Shown here: piece after piece, positions 1 through 7,241 of the stretch | Layout: each line of letters begins with the position of its first letter | How positions within the stretch are numbered: the first letter of the stretch is position 1 | NCBI GenBank assembly: GCA_903834675.1 | Contig: CAILKC010000536.1 | Location: 1 to 16,666, forward strand | Length of the DNA: 16,666 bases | Direction of reading: 5' to 3' | Source of the DNA: an uncultured Victivallales bacterium | GTDB lineage: Bacteria > Verrucomicrobiota > Lentisphaeria > Oligosphaerales > JAFGRS01 | Translations under genes and position numbers: made by a program | Notes under the pieces: generated by a model | Told to the model about the DNA's origin: nothing | Seen by the model: the letters and a program-made list of their open reading frames with translations, nothing else | The model's database searches: none

Positions 1-241
1 CCCCGACCAGAGACGGCGGAAGTCCTGCCCTCAGGCATGACGGCCCGCCGACCTCCACGCCCTGCGGGCGGAAGAGACGGTCAGGCACGGCATCTCCAAT
101 CCGCCTCGCGCCAGATCGGCGCCAGGCGTGGAGCAGCGGTCGGCCCGACCGTCCCCCAGCACCCCCTACGGAACTGACCTGCGCCCGCCTTGACGTTGGC
201 CCGGTTGACCAGACGACGCGCGCTGTCTTACATCGTCTGAC
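1..241. other. Left-edge stretch with no recognised gene
   Basis: I see no convincing coding region here. The only structure is a 15-bp palindrome at 137-151 (CGGTCGG, one central C, CCGACCG), with no T-tract on either side. It may be a transcript-end hairpin or repeat debris; a function cannot be assigned. Confidence 0.4.
205..233 (+). promoter_or_regulatory. Possible sigma-70-type promoter for the toxin-antitoxin remnant
   Basis: TTGACC at 205-210 is followed after 17 bases by TTACAT at 228-233. The -35 is a good match and the -10 only fair. Transcription would begin about 240, almost at the ATG at 242, so the message would be nearly leaderless. This fits the lack of a visible ribosome binding site there. 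The call rests on motif matching only. Confidence 0.25.
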
Positions 242-385
242 ATGAAGACTGCAACTCTGACAATTCGACTGGATAGCGATTTGAACGACCTGCTGACGAA
301 GGCGTCTTCTCCCAGATCTCATGAGGGTCTTCCCGGACACCAACCGGCTCGCCAGCGCCACGGCTACGCTGGGGCTCTGTGCTGA
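242..385 (+). pseudogene. Truncated ribbon-helix-helix antitoxin remnant
   Basis: From the ATG at 242 the first 22 residues read MKTATLTIRLDSDLNDLLTKAS. This matches the start of small CopG/Arc-type ribbon-helix-helix antitoxins that precede PIN toxins: a beta strand (TLTIRLD) and the start of helix 1. Normally helix 1 continues, followed by the second helix (typically with a RSRSE-like stretch) and a toxin-binding tail. Here the frame turns into unrelated sequence (SPRSHEGLPGH...), enters the toxin gene out of frame and stops at 383-385, giving 47 codons. The simplest reading is an internal deletion that removed most of the antitoxin and left its start just before the toxin ATG at 321. The family call is from recognition of a short N-terminus, so it is moderate. 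Confidence 0.5.
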
Positions 386-767
386 TCTCTTCCGTGAGGT
401 GCTGCTCTCGCACCACCTCGTCGCCTCCCGTCCATTGCTGGACGAACTGGCGCGCGTCTTGGCGCTGGAGTTCGGTGCCGGTCCCGAGATCGTCGAGGAC
501 GTGCTTTGCTTACTACAGCAGGACACGACCCTCGCCGCGGGAGGAACCCTGCCGGAGGTCACGCTTGGGGACAAGGACGACTTGGTGATTCTGGCGGGGG
601 CCATCGCGGGTGGCGCCGAGGGGTTCGTAACGGGGGACAAGGCAGTGCAGGCTCTGCACCGCGTGGGAGAGATGCAGGTTCTGAGTCCGCGGCAGTTCTG
701 GGAGCGACTGGTGGGCCGACAATCAGCTGGTTTTGACCCTGCGGGGCGCGGGCCAGCACAGCCGTAA
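321..767 (+). CDS. PIN-domain putative toxin (endoribonuclease family)
   Basis: This 148-residue protein has the layout of PIN-fold toxins of toxin-antitoxin systems (COG1569-like), which cleave RNA with a metal-binding acidic cluster. The four acidic positions are visible: D6 in VFPDTN, E42 in LLDELARVL, D87 in LGDKDDLVILAGA and D106 in FVTGDKAV. The C-terminal LSPRQFWERL motif is also typical. The start at 321 gives the usual MRVF-DTN beginning; no Shine-Dalgarno sequence is seen, as expected for a toxin once translated by coupling to its antitoxin. A proline at position 5, where a hydrophobic strand residue is usual, and an unusual NRLASA in place of NVLVSA may weaken the fold. About 14 residues beyond the domain (from RQSAGF) are probably non-domain tail. 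The antitoxin upstream appears truncated, so the gene is either inactive, tolerated, or controlled from elsewhere. Confidence 0.85.
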   Translation: MRVFPDTNRLASATATLGLCADLFREVLLSHHLVASRPLLDELARVLALEFGAGPEIVEDVLCLLQQDTTLAAGGTLPEVTLGDKDDLVILAGAIAGGAEGFVTGDKAVQALHRVGEMQVLSPRQFWERLVGRQSAGFDPAGRGPAQP

Positions 768-772
768 CGTTC

Positions 773-1564
773 TCAGAGGTTCAGGTCGCGTCGGCAGAAG
801 CGCCAGAGGGCGACGGCGAAGGTGAGCACCCAGGTACTGCCGCAGACCGTGAGCATTTTCCACAGACCGGGAAACCAGCGGTAGTCGACGCCCTGGGCCA
901 TTTCGTGGAAGATGACCCAGGGGAAGGCCAGGTAGTTGGTGAATAGCCAGGGGCCGATGCCGATCAGGTGTTTCAGCGTTTCGATCAGGATGATGGCGCC
1001 GAGGGTGGTTCCCATGGCGACGGCGGCACGGGTGGCGCTGACCGAGATCAGCAGGGCAAACATGACGACGGCGCCGAGCGGCAACCAACCGAGGACCACG
1101 GCCAACACCAGGCAGCGGCTGGCCTGAGCGCTGGTATAGATGACGCCCAGGCTGTCCCGAATGGGGCCGAAGTCATGCCGCAGCGCTCCCAAGGACATGG
1201 CAGTAGCCAGCACGATGAGGGTCAGGGCGGCCATGTAGAGGTGAGCGGCGATCACCTTGGCCAGGAAGTACTCATAGCGGCGCACGGGAGCGCAAAGGCC
1301 CAGGCGGATCGTGCCAGAGCCGGTTTCTTCGGCGAAGAGCTGCGCCGCGAACAGCGCGGCGAAGATCATGCCCATCTCCGTGAAGAGGGAGAGCATGACC
1401 ATCTGGGTGAAGATCCAGCCGTTGAGGGCGCCCACTTCCTGCGTACGAAGGGTGGCAAAGAGGATCAGGCAGATAAGGCAGCAGACCGCCACGCCGATGC
1501 AGGCCAGTTTGCCATTGCCAGCCTTGATGACCTCGTTACGGAGCAGGCGCAGGATTCGTCTCAT
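773..1564 (-). CDS. ABC-2 type transporter permease
   Basis: This 263-residue membrane protein is the probable transmembrane partner of the ABC ATPase just upstream. Hydrophobic stretches suggest about six membrane segments, including residues near 22-42, 55-77, 107-128 and 150-180, with a final one near the C-terminus. The segment EETGSGTIRLGLCAPVRR, followed by a YFLAKVIAAHLY helix, is characteristic of BcrB/NatB-like ABC-2 permeases. Its ATG overlaps the stop of the ATPase gene by 4 bp (ATGA), so the two are translationally coupled and likely equimolar. It is the last gene of the leftward operon and converges with the PIN gene with only 5 bases between them; no clear terminator is visible. 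The substrate cannot be read from sequence; bacitracin-type drug export, lipid export or protein-related roles are all possible. Confidence 0.9.
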   Translation of the reverse strand: MRRILRLLRNEVIKAGNGKLACIGVAVCCLICLILFATLRTQEVGALNGWIFTQMVMLSLFTEMGMIFAALFAAQLFAEETGSGTIRLGLCAPVRRYEYFLAKVIAAHLYMAALTLIVLATAMSLGALRHDFGPIRDSLGVIYTSAQASRCLVLAVVLGWLPLGAVVMFALLISVSATRAAVAMGTTLGAIILIETLKHLIGIGPWLFTNYLAFPWVIFHEMAQGVDYRWFPGLWKMLTVCGSTWVLTFAVALWRFCRRDLNL

Positions 1565-2481
1565 CGGTCGTCATCTCCCGTGGAGGAGAGGAAGAACTCC
1601 CGGAGTGTGCGTCGGCGCGGCAGCAGCGAAGCGATCCGGCAGCCGCGGTTGACGAGGGTCTGGGCGAGCCAGGCGCCGTCGCGTCCCTGCAGCCGGATGT
1701 CGTAGACCCCGTGGCTCACCTCGACGCCGACAACCCCCTCCAGCGCGGCCAGGTCAAGGGCGGGCGGCGGGTCCGCCGCAAAGGTCACCAGCAGATGATC
1801 CTCGTGCGGTGCCAGCAGGTCGCGCACGTTCCCCTCCTGGATCAACCTGCCGCGGTTCATGATGAGGACGCGGTCGCAGAACTCCTCGACTTCGGCGAGC
1901 AGGTGGCTGGAGATGAGTACAGCCAGGCCGTTTTCTCGGACCTGGGTACGGATCAGGTGCAGGACATCGTGCATGGCCTCCGGGTCCAAGCCGTTGGTCG
2001 GTTCGTCGAGCAGGAGCAGCGCCGGGCTGCCCAGCAGAGCCGAGGCGAGTCCCAGGCGTTGCTTCATGCCCTGCGAATAGGTTCCGACCGGGTCCCGTTG
2101 GCGCTGGTTCAGCCCGACTTGGCGCAGGACCGCCTCGATCAGCCGAGGATCTTTTACGCCCCGAACCCGGGCGATCATCTCGAGGTTGGTACGGGCCGAC
2201 AGGCTGCCGTGGAAGGCCGGGGTCTCGACCATGGCGCCGACCTGACTCATGGCGCGGACGAAGTCCCGGCGGAGGTCATGCCCGAAGATGGCCAGGCTTC
2301 CCGAGGTGGGGCGCACCAGGCCCGTGATCATGTACAGGGTGGTGCTCTTGCCGGCCCCGTTCGGCCCCAGGAAGCCCACCATTTCGCCGGGATTGACCCG
2401 TAGCGACAGGTCCTCGACCGCCTGCGTCTTGCCGAAACGTTTGCTCAGGTGTTCGAGTTCCAGAGCGACGGCCGTGCTCAT
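1561..2481 (-). CDS. ABC transporter ATP-binding protein (BcrA/NatA-like)
   Basis: This 306-residue cytoplasmic ATPase would power the ABC-2 permease encoded next. Walker A is GPNGAGKST at residues 39-47, the signature is YSQGMKQR near 135-142, Walker B is LLLLDEPTNGLD near 155-166, and the switch histidine is H193 in ISSHLL. The Q-loop region reads VGAMVETPAFHGSLSARTNL, the form seen in the bacitracin-resistance-like exporter subfamily, where the usual glutamine is replaced. The last 80 or so residues after the nucleotide-binding domain form the extension common in this group. A strong AAGGAGA lies 8 bases before the ATG. The start overlaps the upstream FG-GAP gene stop by 4 bp, and the end overlaps the permease start by 4 bp. 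Confidence 0.95.
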   Translation of the reverse strand: MSTAVALELEHLSKRFGKTQAVEDLSLRVNPGEMVGFLGPNGAGKSTTLYMITGLVRPTSGSLAIFGHDLRRDFVRAMSQVGAMVETPAFHGSLSARTNLEMIARVRGVKDPRLIEAVLRQVGLNQRQRDPVGTYSQGMKQRLGLASALLGSPALLLLDEPTNGLDPEAMHDVLHLIRTQVRENGLAVLISSHLLAEVEEFCDRVLIMNRGRLIQEGNVRDLLAPHEDHLLVTFAADPPPALDLAALEGVVGVEVSHGVYDIRLQGRDGAWLAQTLVNRGCRIASLLPRRRTLREFFLSSTGDDDR

Positions 2482-3923
2482 GGGGCGATTCTCCTTCCCG
2501 TCGCCGGCGATAGGTACACCGTCACCGCCCCGGTCTTACGGTCGGTCAACAGCAGGTCGGCCCGGCCGTCGGCGTTCAGGTCAGCGACCCGTTTGGCGCC
2601 CTGGTAAGGCACCTCGAAGCTGAGCGTTGGCGCCTCGGCGAAGAGGCGGGGCGAGTCCTGGCTGAGCCTGACCTCAATCGTCGTGACTCCGCGGCGGAAC
2701 CGCAGATCGGGGCGGCCGTCCCCATTGAAATCGCCATCGAGACTGACCAGGCGGCCATCCTCGTCGAAGAACGGTGGCAGTCCCGAGAAGCCCAGTTCCC
2801 GGTCGGCCCGCTGCGGCAGCGAGCGGTCCGGGCGAGCGAGTCGGAGGGTGAGTCGCCAGCGGACGGCCTCATCGATGAAGGCGGTAACCGCGCTCTGCGC
2901 CGTCAGCGCTGGGGTATCGACCTCAATGAGCAGCAGGTCGGCGAGACCGTCGCCATTGACGTCACGGAAGGGTGAGGCAAAGCCGACCGCGGTGGAGTGA
3001 TTCCATTCCGCCGGGATGCCACGTAGGCGCAGGACCTGATCGGGCTCATTGCGGAAGGCGCCATCGGCTTGCCGGAAGAACACGATGAGTGTGGTCTTGG
3101 GGTCGATGCCCCAGCGGTAACTGTAGATGATGAGGTCTGGCGCCGGGTCGCCGCCGAGGTCATGGTACGAGTAGAAGGTGGTGCCCTGCGACTCTTTGAA
3201 GCGTTCCAGTTGCACGGCCAGAAACGCGGGTTCGAGGGGAGAAGAGGCGGCGGGCGCGGGCGGCACGGCCTCTTGCTCGACGCCCAAGGCATAGGGTCCC
3301 CAGCCACCCGCCACGCCCCAGGGCGCCGCCCGGACCGCTACCGCCAGCCGGGCTGTCGTGGCCAGCGGCAGCCCGGGGCGGTCAGCGCCGCCCGGCAAGA
3401 ACCGCAGGCTGGTCCCATCCAGAACCGGGAGCTGATTCGGCGGGAGCCACGGCAGTGACTCGGCAGCCAAGCGGCTGGCGCGCCCGATCCGTCCGGCAGG
3501 CCACCCTGACCCCGGCGCCAGCGGCTCCGGTTCGGCCCAATGTTGGTCTCGAACCGCGCAACGCCAGAGCCCGTTGCGACCGCAGTACACCAGGCTGAAG
3601 CGCGGCTGGTCGAGGGCGGCAAAAGCGTACCAGAGCGTGTCCTCGGGAAGTCGGTAGATGAGGGCAGGCGCCGCCGCAAAGCCCGAGGCAGAGCTTTGGA
3701 GGACGAGACAGACTTGGTTGTCGCCGGCCGCGATCAGGAGATCCACCAGGCCGTCCCCGTCGGCATCCCCCAGCGACACGGTCCGCTCCGGGGTCTGGCA
3801 GAACGCTTCGGGCAGCGTTAGCTCCTGGCGGCGGTAGGACGCGACGTCCTCCGCCGCCGCGGCGAGGCACAGCAGCGCGGGGCAGAGGAGCAGGAGCCGC
3901 AGCCGGGCCAGAGCGGGGCTCAT
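2478..3923 (-). CDS. Secreted FG-GAP/VCBS repeat protein (second of a tandem pair)
   Basis: This 481-residue protein begins with a signal peptide (LRLLLLCPALLCLAAAA, cleavage probably near residue 24) and is expected outside the cytoplasm. It carries calcium-binding-type DxDxDGxxD loops of FG-GAP/VCBS beta-propeller repeats: DADGDGLVD at 53-61, a degenerate YHDLGGDPAPD in the middle, FRDVNGDGLAD near 319, DGDFNGDGRPD near 396 and VADLNADGRAD near 446. Such propellers usually serve binding or surface roles; no catalytic domain is evident. AAAGGAG lies 6 bases before the ATG. It shares layout with the larger gene just upstream, notably the DGDF-DGDG repeat followed by a final VADLN-type repeat, so the two are probably paralogues. 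Both ends overlap neighbours by 4 bp, which ties it to the ABC exporter. Its specific role is unknown. Confidence 0.87.
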   Translation of the reverse strand: MSPALARLRLLLLCPALLCLAAAAEDVASYRRQELTLPEAFCQTPERTVSLGDADGDGLVDLLIAAGDNQVCLVLQSSASGFAAAPALIYRLPEDTLWYAFAALDQPRFSLVYCGRNGLWRCAVRDQHWAEPEPLAPGSGWPAGRIGRASRLAAESLPWLPPNQLPVLDGTSLRFLPGGADRPGLPLATTARLAVAVRAAPWGVAGGWGPYALGVEQEAVPPAPAASSPLEPAFLAVQLERFKESQGTTFYSYHDLGGDPAPDLIIYSYRWGIDPKTTLIVFFRQADGAFRNEPDQVLRLRGIPAEWNHSTAVGFASPFRDVNGDGLADLLLIEVDTPALTAQSAVTAFIDEAVRWRLTLRLARPDRSLPQRADRELGFSGLPPFFDEDGRLVSLDGDFNGDGRPDLRFRRGVTTIEVRLSQDSPRLFAEAPTLSFEVPYQGAKRVADLNADGRADLLLTDRKTGAVTVYLSPATGRRIAP

Positions 3924-5497
3924 GGGGCGTCTCCTTTACGGCTCAGGAAGACCCGCAGCGGGCGGCCACCGCAGGGCACGACCACATCCGAAATCCCGTC
4001 ACCATTGAGGTCACGCACCAGCAGTTCCGCGACCTTCTCCACCTGGAAGCGGTGCGTCGGGCGGCTGCTGAAGTCTCCCCGTTTGCGGTCATAGGTATAG
4101 ATGGAAATCTCATCGTCGGAGTGCCGCAGCAGCAGATCGCGAGTCCCGTCACCGTCGAAATCTCCGTCCACGTTGAGATAGCGGCGCACCAGGCTGGTCA
4201 TCTTGTCAAACCCGAACTGGACCTGCACGCGTTCCACCGACAGACTCACCTCGCGCTCGGCGTCCGGCTCGCTGGCGTAGCCCGCGGCGGTGTGCCGATG
4301 CGTGCGCAGGCTGAGCATCATGGAGCAGGTCTTGAGCAGGTTCACAATGTCGTCACGGCCCCGAAAGCGCAGGTACCCCAGGAGCAGATCCGGTTCGCCG
4401 TCGCCGTCGAGGTCGGCAACGGCAGTCCAGGGCGACCAGTCGCTCTTGCGGAAGACCGCCACCGGCTCGGGCCTGAGGCCGCCCGTCTGCGGGTCGAGAT
4501 CATACAGCCTGACCAGGACCTTGGGGGAGAATGTTCCCGGCAGAATCCAGGGTTCCTGGGGATTGTGCGCCCGGATGACCAGGGGCAACATGCCCGGGGA
4601 ACGCGGCACGAACTGAATGCACTCGAGGTCACCCAGCGGCAGCGCGAAGGAGAGATCCGGTAGCGCCGCCAGGCGCGGGGCCGCCCGCCGTTGCAGGAAG
4701 CCGCTGAAGCGCGTTTGGCCGTCCGCGGCGCGGCCCGAGATGAGGACATCATCGAGGCCGTCGCGATTGAGGTCGGCGATCTCGACGCTGTAGGTCGTAC
4801 GCTGGTGATACACGGCACGGGCATCCGGTCCCGTGAGTTCGCGCGGCAGGTCCACTGCCAGCCGACCAGCCGACGCGTAGGCTCCAACTGCGTCGGGCGC
4901 CCACACTGAGACCGCATCGGGTTCGGGAATGACCAGGACGGCAGGAGTTCCCGGAGGGCCGGCCAACGCGAAAGGAAAGAAGCTCGGCTCGCCGGCGCCG
5001 GCCTCCGGGAGGATGGTGCGCGCCGCGAGTAGCGGTCGGACGCTGATGGGGCCGGCGCCGTCGGGCAGCACCAGTTCGGCGACGTCGGTGGCGGTCATGA
5101 CCAGCAGGCGGGCGGGTTCCGCGTCTCTCAGGATGGCGCTCCAGAGCACACTGGGCGCCTGGCTGGGCAGGGTCCAGGTGCGGTCTGGCTCGGAGGCGAA
5201 GCCCGTCTTCTGATCCTGCCAGTGCAAGCGCAGTTCCCGCTTCTGCAGCACGCACAGATCCAGCCGCCCGTCGCCGTTCAGGTCAACCCACGCCTGACTT
5301 TGCCCCGGGCTGGCAATGGCGGACGGCGTAAAGGTGACAGACCCAGCCGTGGCGGACAGCAGGGGCAGACTGGCAAGTACTGCCGTAGCGATGATGGAGA
5401 CCGCCTGACGCAGGGCCGTCGCACTCCCAGTTGGCGCCCGTCTGTGGCAGATTCGGCCCGGGGTGCAGACCCGGCTCGTCGACGCGGTCGGCAACAT
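3920..5497 (-). CDS. Secreted FG-GAP/VCBS repeat protein (first of a tandem pair)
   Basis: This 525-residue protein has an N-terminal hydrophobic segment (residues about 32-52, SIIATAVLASLPLLSATAG) that reads as a signal peptide after an unusually long leader. No ATG or GTG lies closer to that segment and no good ribosome binding site precedes 5497, so the exact start is uncertain. FG-GAP/VCBS loops are DLNGDGRLD at 72-80, ADLNRDGLDD near 245, ADLDGDGEPD near 365, DGDFDGDGTRD near 445 and DLNGDGISD near 496. They predict a calcium-stabilised beta-propeller outside the cytoplasm. It follows the secretion ATPase gene after 61 bases and overlaps the second FG-GAP gene by 4 bp. No enzyme motif is visible, so ligand binding, adhesion or a regulatory sensor role is possible. 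Confidence 0.85.
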   Translation of the reverse strand: MLPTASTSRVCTPGRICHRRAPTGSATALRQAVSIIATAVLASLPLLSATAGSVTFTPSAIASPGQSQAWVDLNGDGRLDLCVLQKRELRLHWQDQKTGFASEPDRTWTLPSQAPSVLWSAILRDAEPARLLVMTATDVAELVLPDGAGPISVRPLLAARTILPEAGAGEPSFFPFALAGPPGTPAVLVIPEPDAVSVWAPDAVGAYASAGRLAVDLPRELTGPDARAVYHQRTTYSVEIADLNRDGLDDVLISGRAADGQTRFSGFLQRRAAPRLAALPDLSFALPLGDLECIQFVPRSPGMLPLVIRAHNPQEPWILPGTFSPKVLVRLYDLDPQTGGLRPEPVAVFRKSDWSPWTAVADLDGDGEPDLLLGYLRFRGRDDIVNLLKTCSMMLSLRTHRHTAAGYASEPDAEREVSLSVERVQVQFGFDKMTSLVRRYLNVDGDFDGDGTRDLLLRHSDDEISIYTYDRKRGDFSSRPTHRFQVEKVAELLVRDLNGDGISDVVVPCGGRPLRVFLSRKGDAP

Positions 5498-5558
5498 AGC
5501 GCCGCAAACGCCATCCGGCAGCGGCTGGGGGCCGGTCGACCAGGGCTGCGGGAGCGCC

Positions 5559-6737
5559 TCACTCGTGCGGCGAGGTCAGGGAGACGCGGAGCACCTCGTT
5601 GATGGAGGTGATGCCGTGGGCGGCCTTGGCCAGGCCATCTTCGAGCAGGGTGCGCATGCCGCCCAGGCGGGCCGCTTGGCGGATGGCCTCGATGCCGCCA
5701 CTCAACACCGCGGCCCGGACCGCATCGTCGGGGATGAGCAGTTCGTGGATCGCGGTACGACCCCGGAAACCGGTGCCGCGGCAGGCCTCGCAGCCGACCG
5801 GTTCGCAGAAGCCGTCGAGGTCGGCGCCAATCCGAGTCGCTACCTCCCCTGGCAGCAGAGCCAGATTGGGCGGCGACGGGCGTTTGCAGGCTTTGCAGAG
5901 CTTGCGCACCAGCCGTTGGGAGAGGACGCCGATCACGGCCTGGTTCACCAGAAAAGGATCCAATCCCATGTCCATGAGGCGCTTGAGCCCACCGGGCGCG
6001 GTGGCGGCGTGCAGCACGGTCAGCACCAGGTGACCGGTGAGGGCGATCTGTACGGCGATGTTGACGGTCTCGACATCGCGGACCTCGCCGATCATGACCA
6101 CATCCGGGTCCTGCCGCAGGACGGCGCGAGCGGCGGTGGTAAAGGTAACCCCCCGCGACGTCCGGACGGCGATCTGCGAGACGCCGGGCAGGAGGTACTC
6201 CACCGGGTCTTCGATCGAGAACACATTGTTGTGCTCGCAGTCCAGTTCCGAGAGCATGGCGTAGAGGGTTGTGGTCTTGCCGGAACCGGTGGGGCCGGTC
6301 GAGAGGATAATGCCATTGGGGCGCTTGAGCAGGTCGCCGAGGCGGGCCAGGCAGTCCGCGCTCATCTCGAGGTCGGCCAGCCGGTGACGGACGGCGGAGA
6401 GGTCCATCAGACGCGCGGTGACGCGTTCGCCATTGACGGTGGGCACACTGCTGACCCTGAGGTCGAGTTGCTTGCCCTCGATCTCCAGCCAGAGGCGGCC
6501 ATCCTGGGGTTGGTCGGTGACGGCTGTATTCATGCCCGCCATCGCCTTGAAGCGCTCGATAATGCCCGGCACCTGGTCGGCGGGGACGTCGGCCAGAGGT
6601 TGGAGCACCCCGTCGATACGCAGGCGTGCCCTGGGCGCGTTCTCGCCGGGTTCGAGGTGGATGTCGCTGGCGCGGGCGACGAAGGCTCGGCGGATGAGGT
6701 CGCCGGCGACTTGGGCCAGGGTGTCGTTGGCATTCAT
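5559..6737 (-). CDS. GspE/PilB-family secretion or pilus assembly ATPase, short form
   Basis: The start at 6737 is chosen because AGGAGGT lies 6 bases upstream; this gives 392 residues. An in-frame ATG at 6776 would add only 13 residues. Walker A is GPTGSGKTT at 148-156, the Asp box is SIEDPVEY at 174-181, Walker B is PDVVMIGEVRD at 211-221, the His box is GHLVLTVLHA at 235-244, and four cysteines (281, 284, 316, 319) form the zinc-binding motif of this family. ATPases of this kind drive type II secretion or type IV pilus extension from the cytoplasmic face. Family members usually have a further N-terminal domain that docks to the inner-membrane platform; here the protein starts almost at the N2-like SDIHLEP segment, so that domain is missing. 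LHAATAP replaces the usual LHTNDAP. It lies between the anti-sigma-like gene (48 bases) and the FG-GAP genes (61 bases). Confidence 0.92.
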   Translation of the reverse strand: MNANDTLAQVAGDLIRRAFVARASDIHLEPGENAPRARLRIDGVLQPLADVPADQVPGIIERFKAMAGMNTAVTDQPQDGRLWLEIEGKQLDLRVSSVPTVNGERVTARLMDLSAVRHRLADLEMSADCLARLGDLLKRPNGIILSTGPTGSGKTTTLYAMLSELDCEHNNVFSIEDPVEYLLPGVSQIAVRTSRGVTFTTAARAVLRQDPDVVMIGEVRDVETVNIAVQIALTGHLVLTVLHAATAPGGLKRLMDMGLDPFLVNQAVIGVLSQRLVRKLCKACKRPSPPNLALLPGEVATRIGADLDGFCEPVGCEACRGTGFRGRTAIHELLIPDDAVRAAVLSGGIEAIRQAARLGGMRTLLEDGLAKAAHGITSINEVLRVSLTSPHE

Positions 6738-6785
6738 GGGTCTACCTCCTGGTTGGGTGTGGTTCCACGCTTCCACCGGGCGCTC

Positions 6786-7241
6786 TCAGCCGGCCTGCCG
6801 GCGGAGGCCGCGGGTGGTTTCTTCAAGCAGGCGCTGGGCGGCATAGTCCTGTTCGCGCCGGGCGATCCATTGCCGCAGTTCGGCGCGGCGGACCCGGATC
6901 TGGCCCGCGACCTCGAAGGCCGGCAAATCGGAGGCGATCTGGTCGAGGTCGTCCAAGGTGATCCTGAGATAGCGGGCCACCTCGTCCAGGGTCATCAGGT
7001 CAGGCCCGGGCGCGGTTGGGTCGGCCGCAGGCAGGACGGAGCGCAGGCGCGCCAGGACCGCCGCGGGCACCTCACGGTCGAGCTCGGACCGGAGGACGTG
7101 CGCCTGGTGCGCCAGGCGCGCCATCTGGTCGCTGCAGGTCGGGCAGGTTTCGACGTGGGCCGCGAGCCGGGCGGCCGCGGCGTGGTGCAGGTCGCCGTCG
7201 AGCCAGGCGACGAGCCGTTCTGGGTCAACGGTGCAGGTCAT
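6786..7241 (-). CDS. Zinc-finger anti-sigma-like protein fused to an excisionase-type HTH
   Basis: The start at 7241 is preferred: GGAGA lies 6 bases upstream and the zinc-finger domain then begins at once; the longer frame from 7352 lies inside the sigma gene. The 151-residue protein has H29-x3-C33-x2-C36 (HVETCPTC) in a short helical setting like the zf-HC2 anti-sigma domain, which binds and holds ECF sigma factors. Residues about 83-130 (MTLDEVARYLRIT, then LPAFEVAGQIRVRRAEL, then QWIARRE) match the helix-turn-helix-wing pattern of excisionase/MerR-like domains. No membrane segment is seen, so it would be cytoplasmic, unlike many anti-sigmas. Its start overlaps the sigma gene by 17 bp, as expected for a sigma/anti-sigma pair. 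The combination suggests direct DNA binding by the regulator; that part is inference. Confidence 0.75.
   Translation of the reverse strand: MTCTVDPERLVAWLDGDLHHAAAARLAAHVETCPTCSDQMARLAHQAHVLRSELDREVPAAVLARLRSVLPAADPTAPGPDLMTLDEVARYLRITLDDLDQIASDLPAFEVAGQIRVRRAELRQWIARREQDYAAQRLLEETTRGLRRQAG

Noticed and set aside
101..151. Degenerate copy of the right-end repeat end module (GGCGCCAGGCG near 118, AGCAGCGGTCGG near 132)
   Set aside because: Only short GC-rich pieces match, and the GGTGG/CCACC stem is absent; chance resemblance is more likely.
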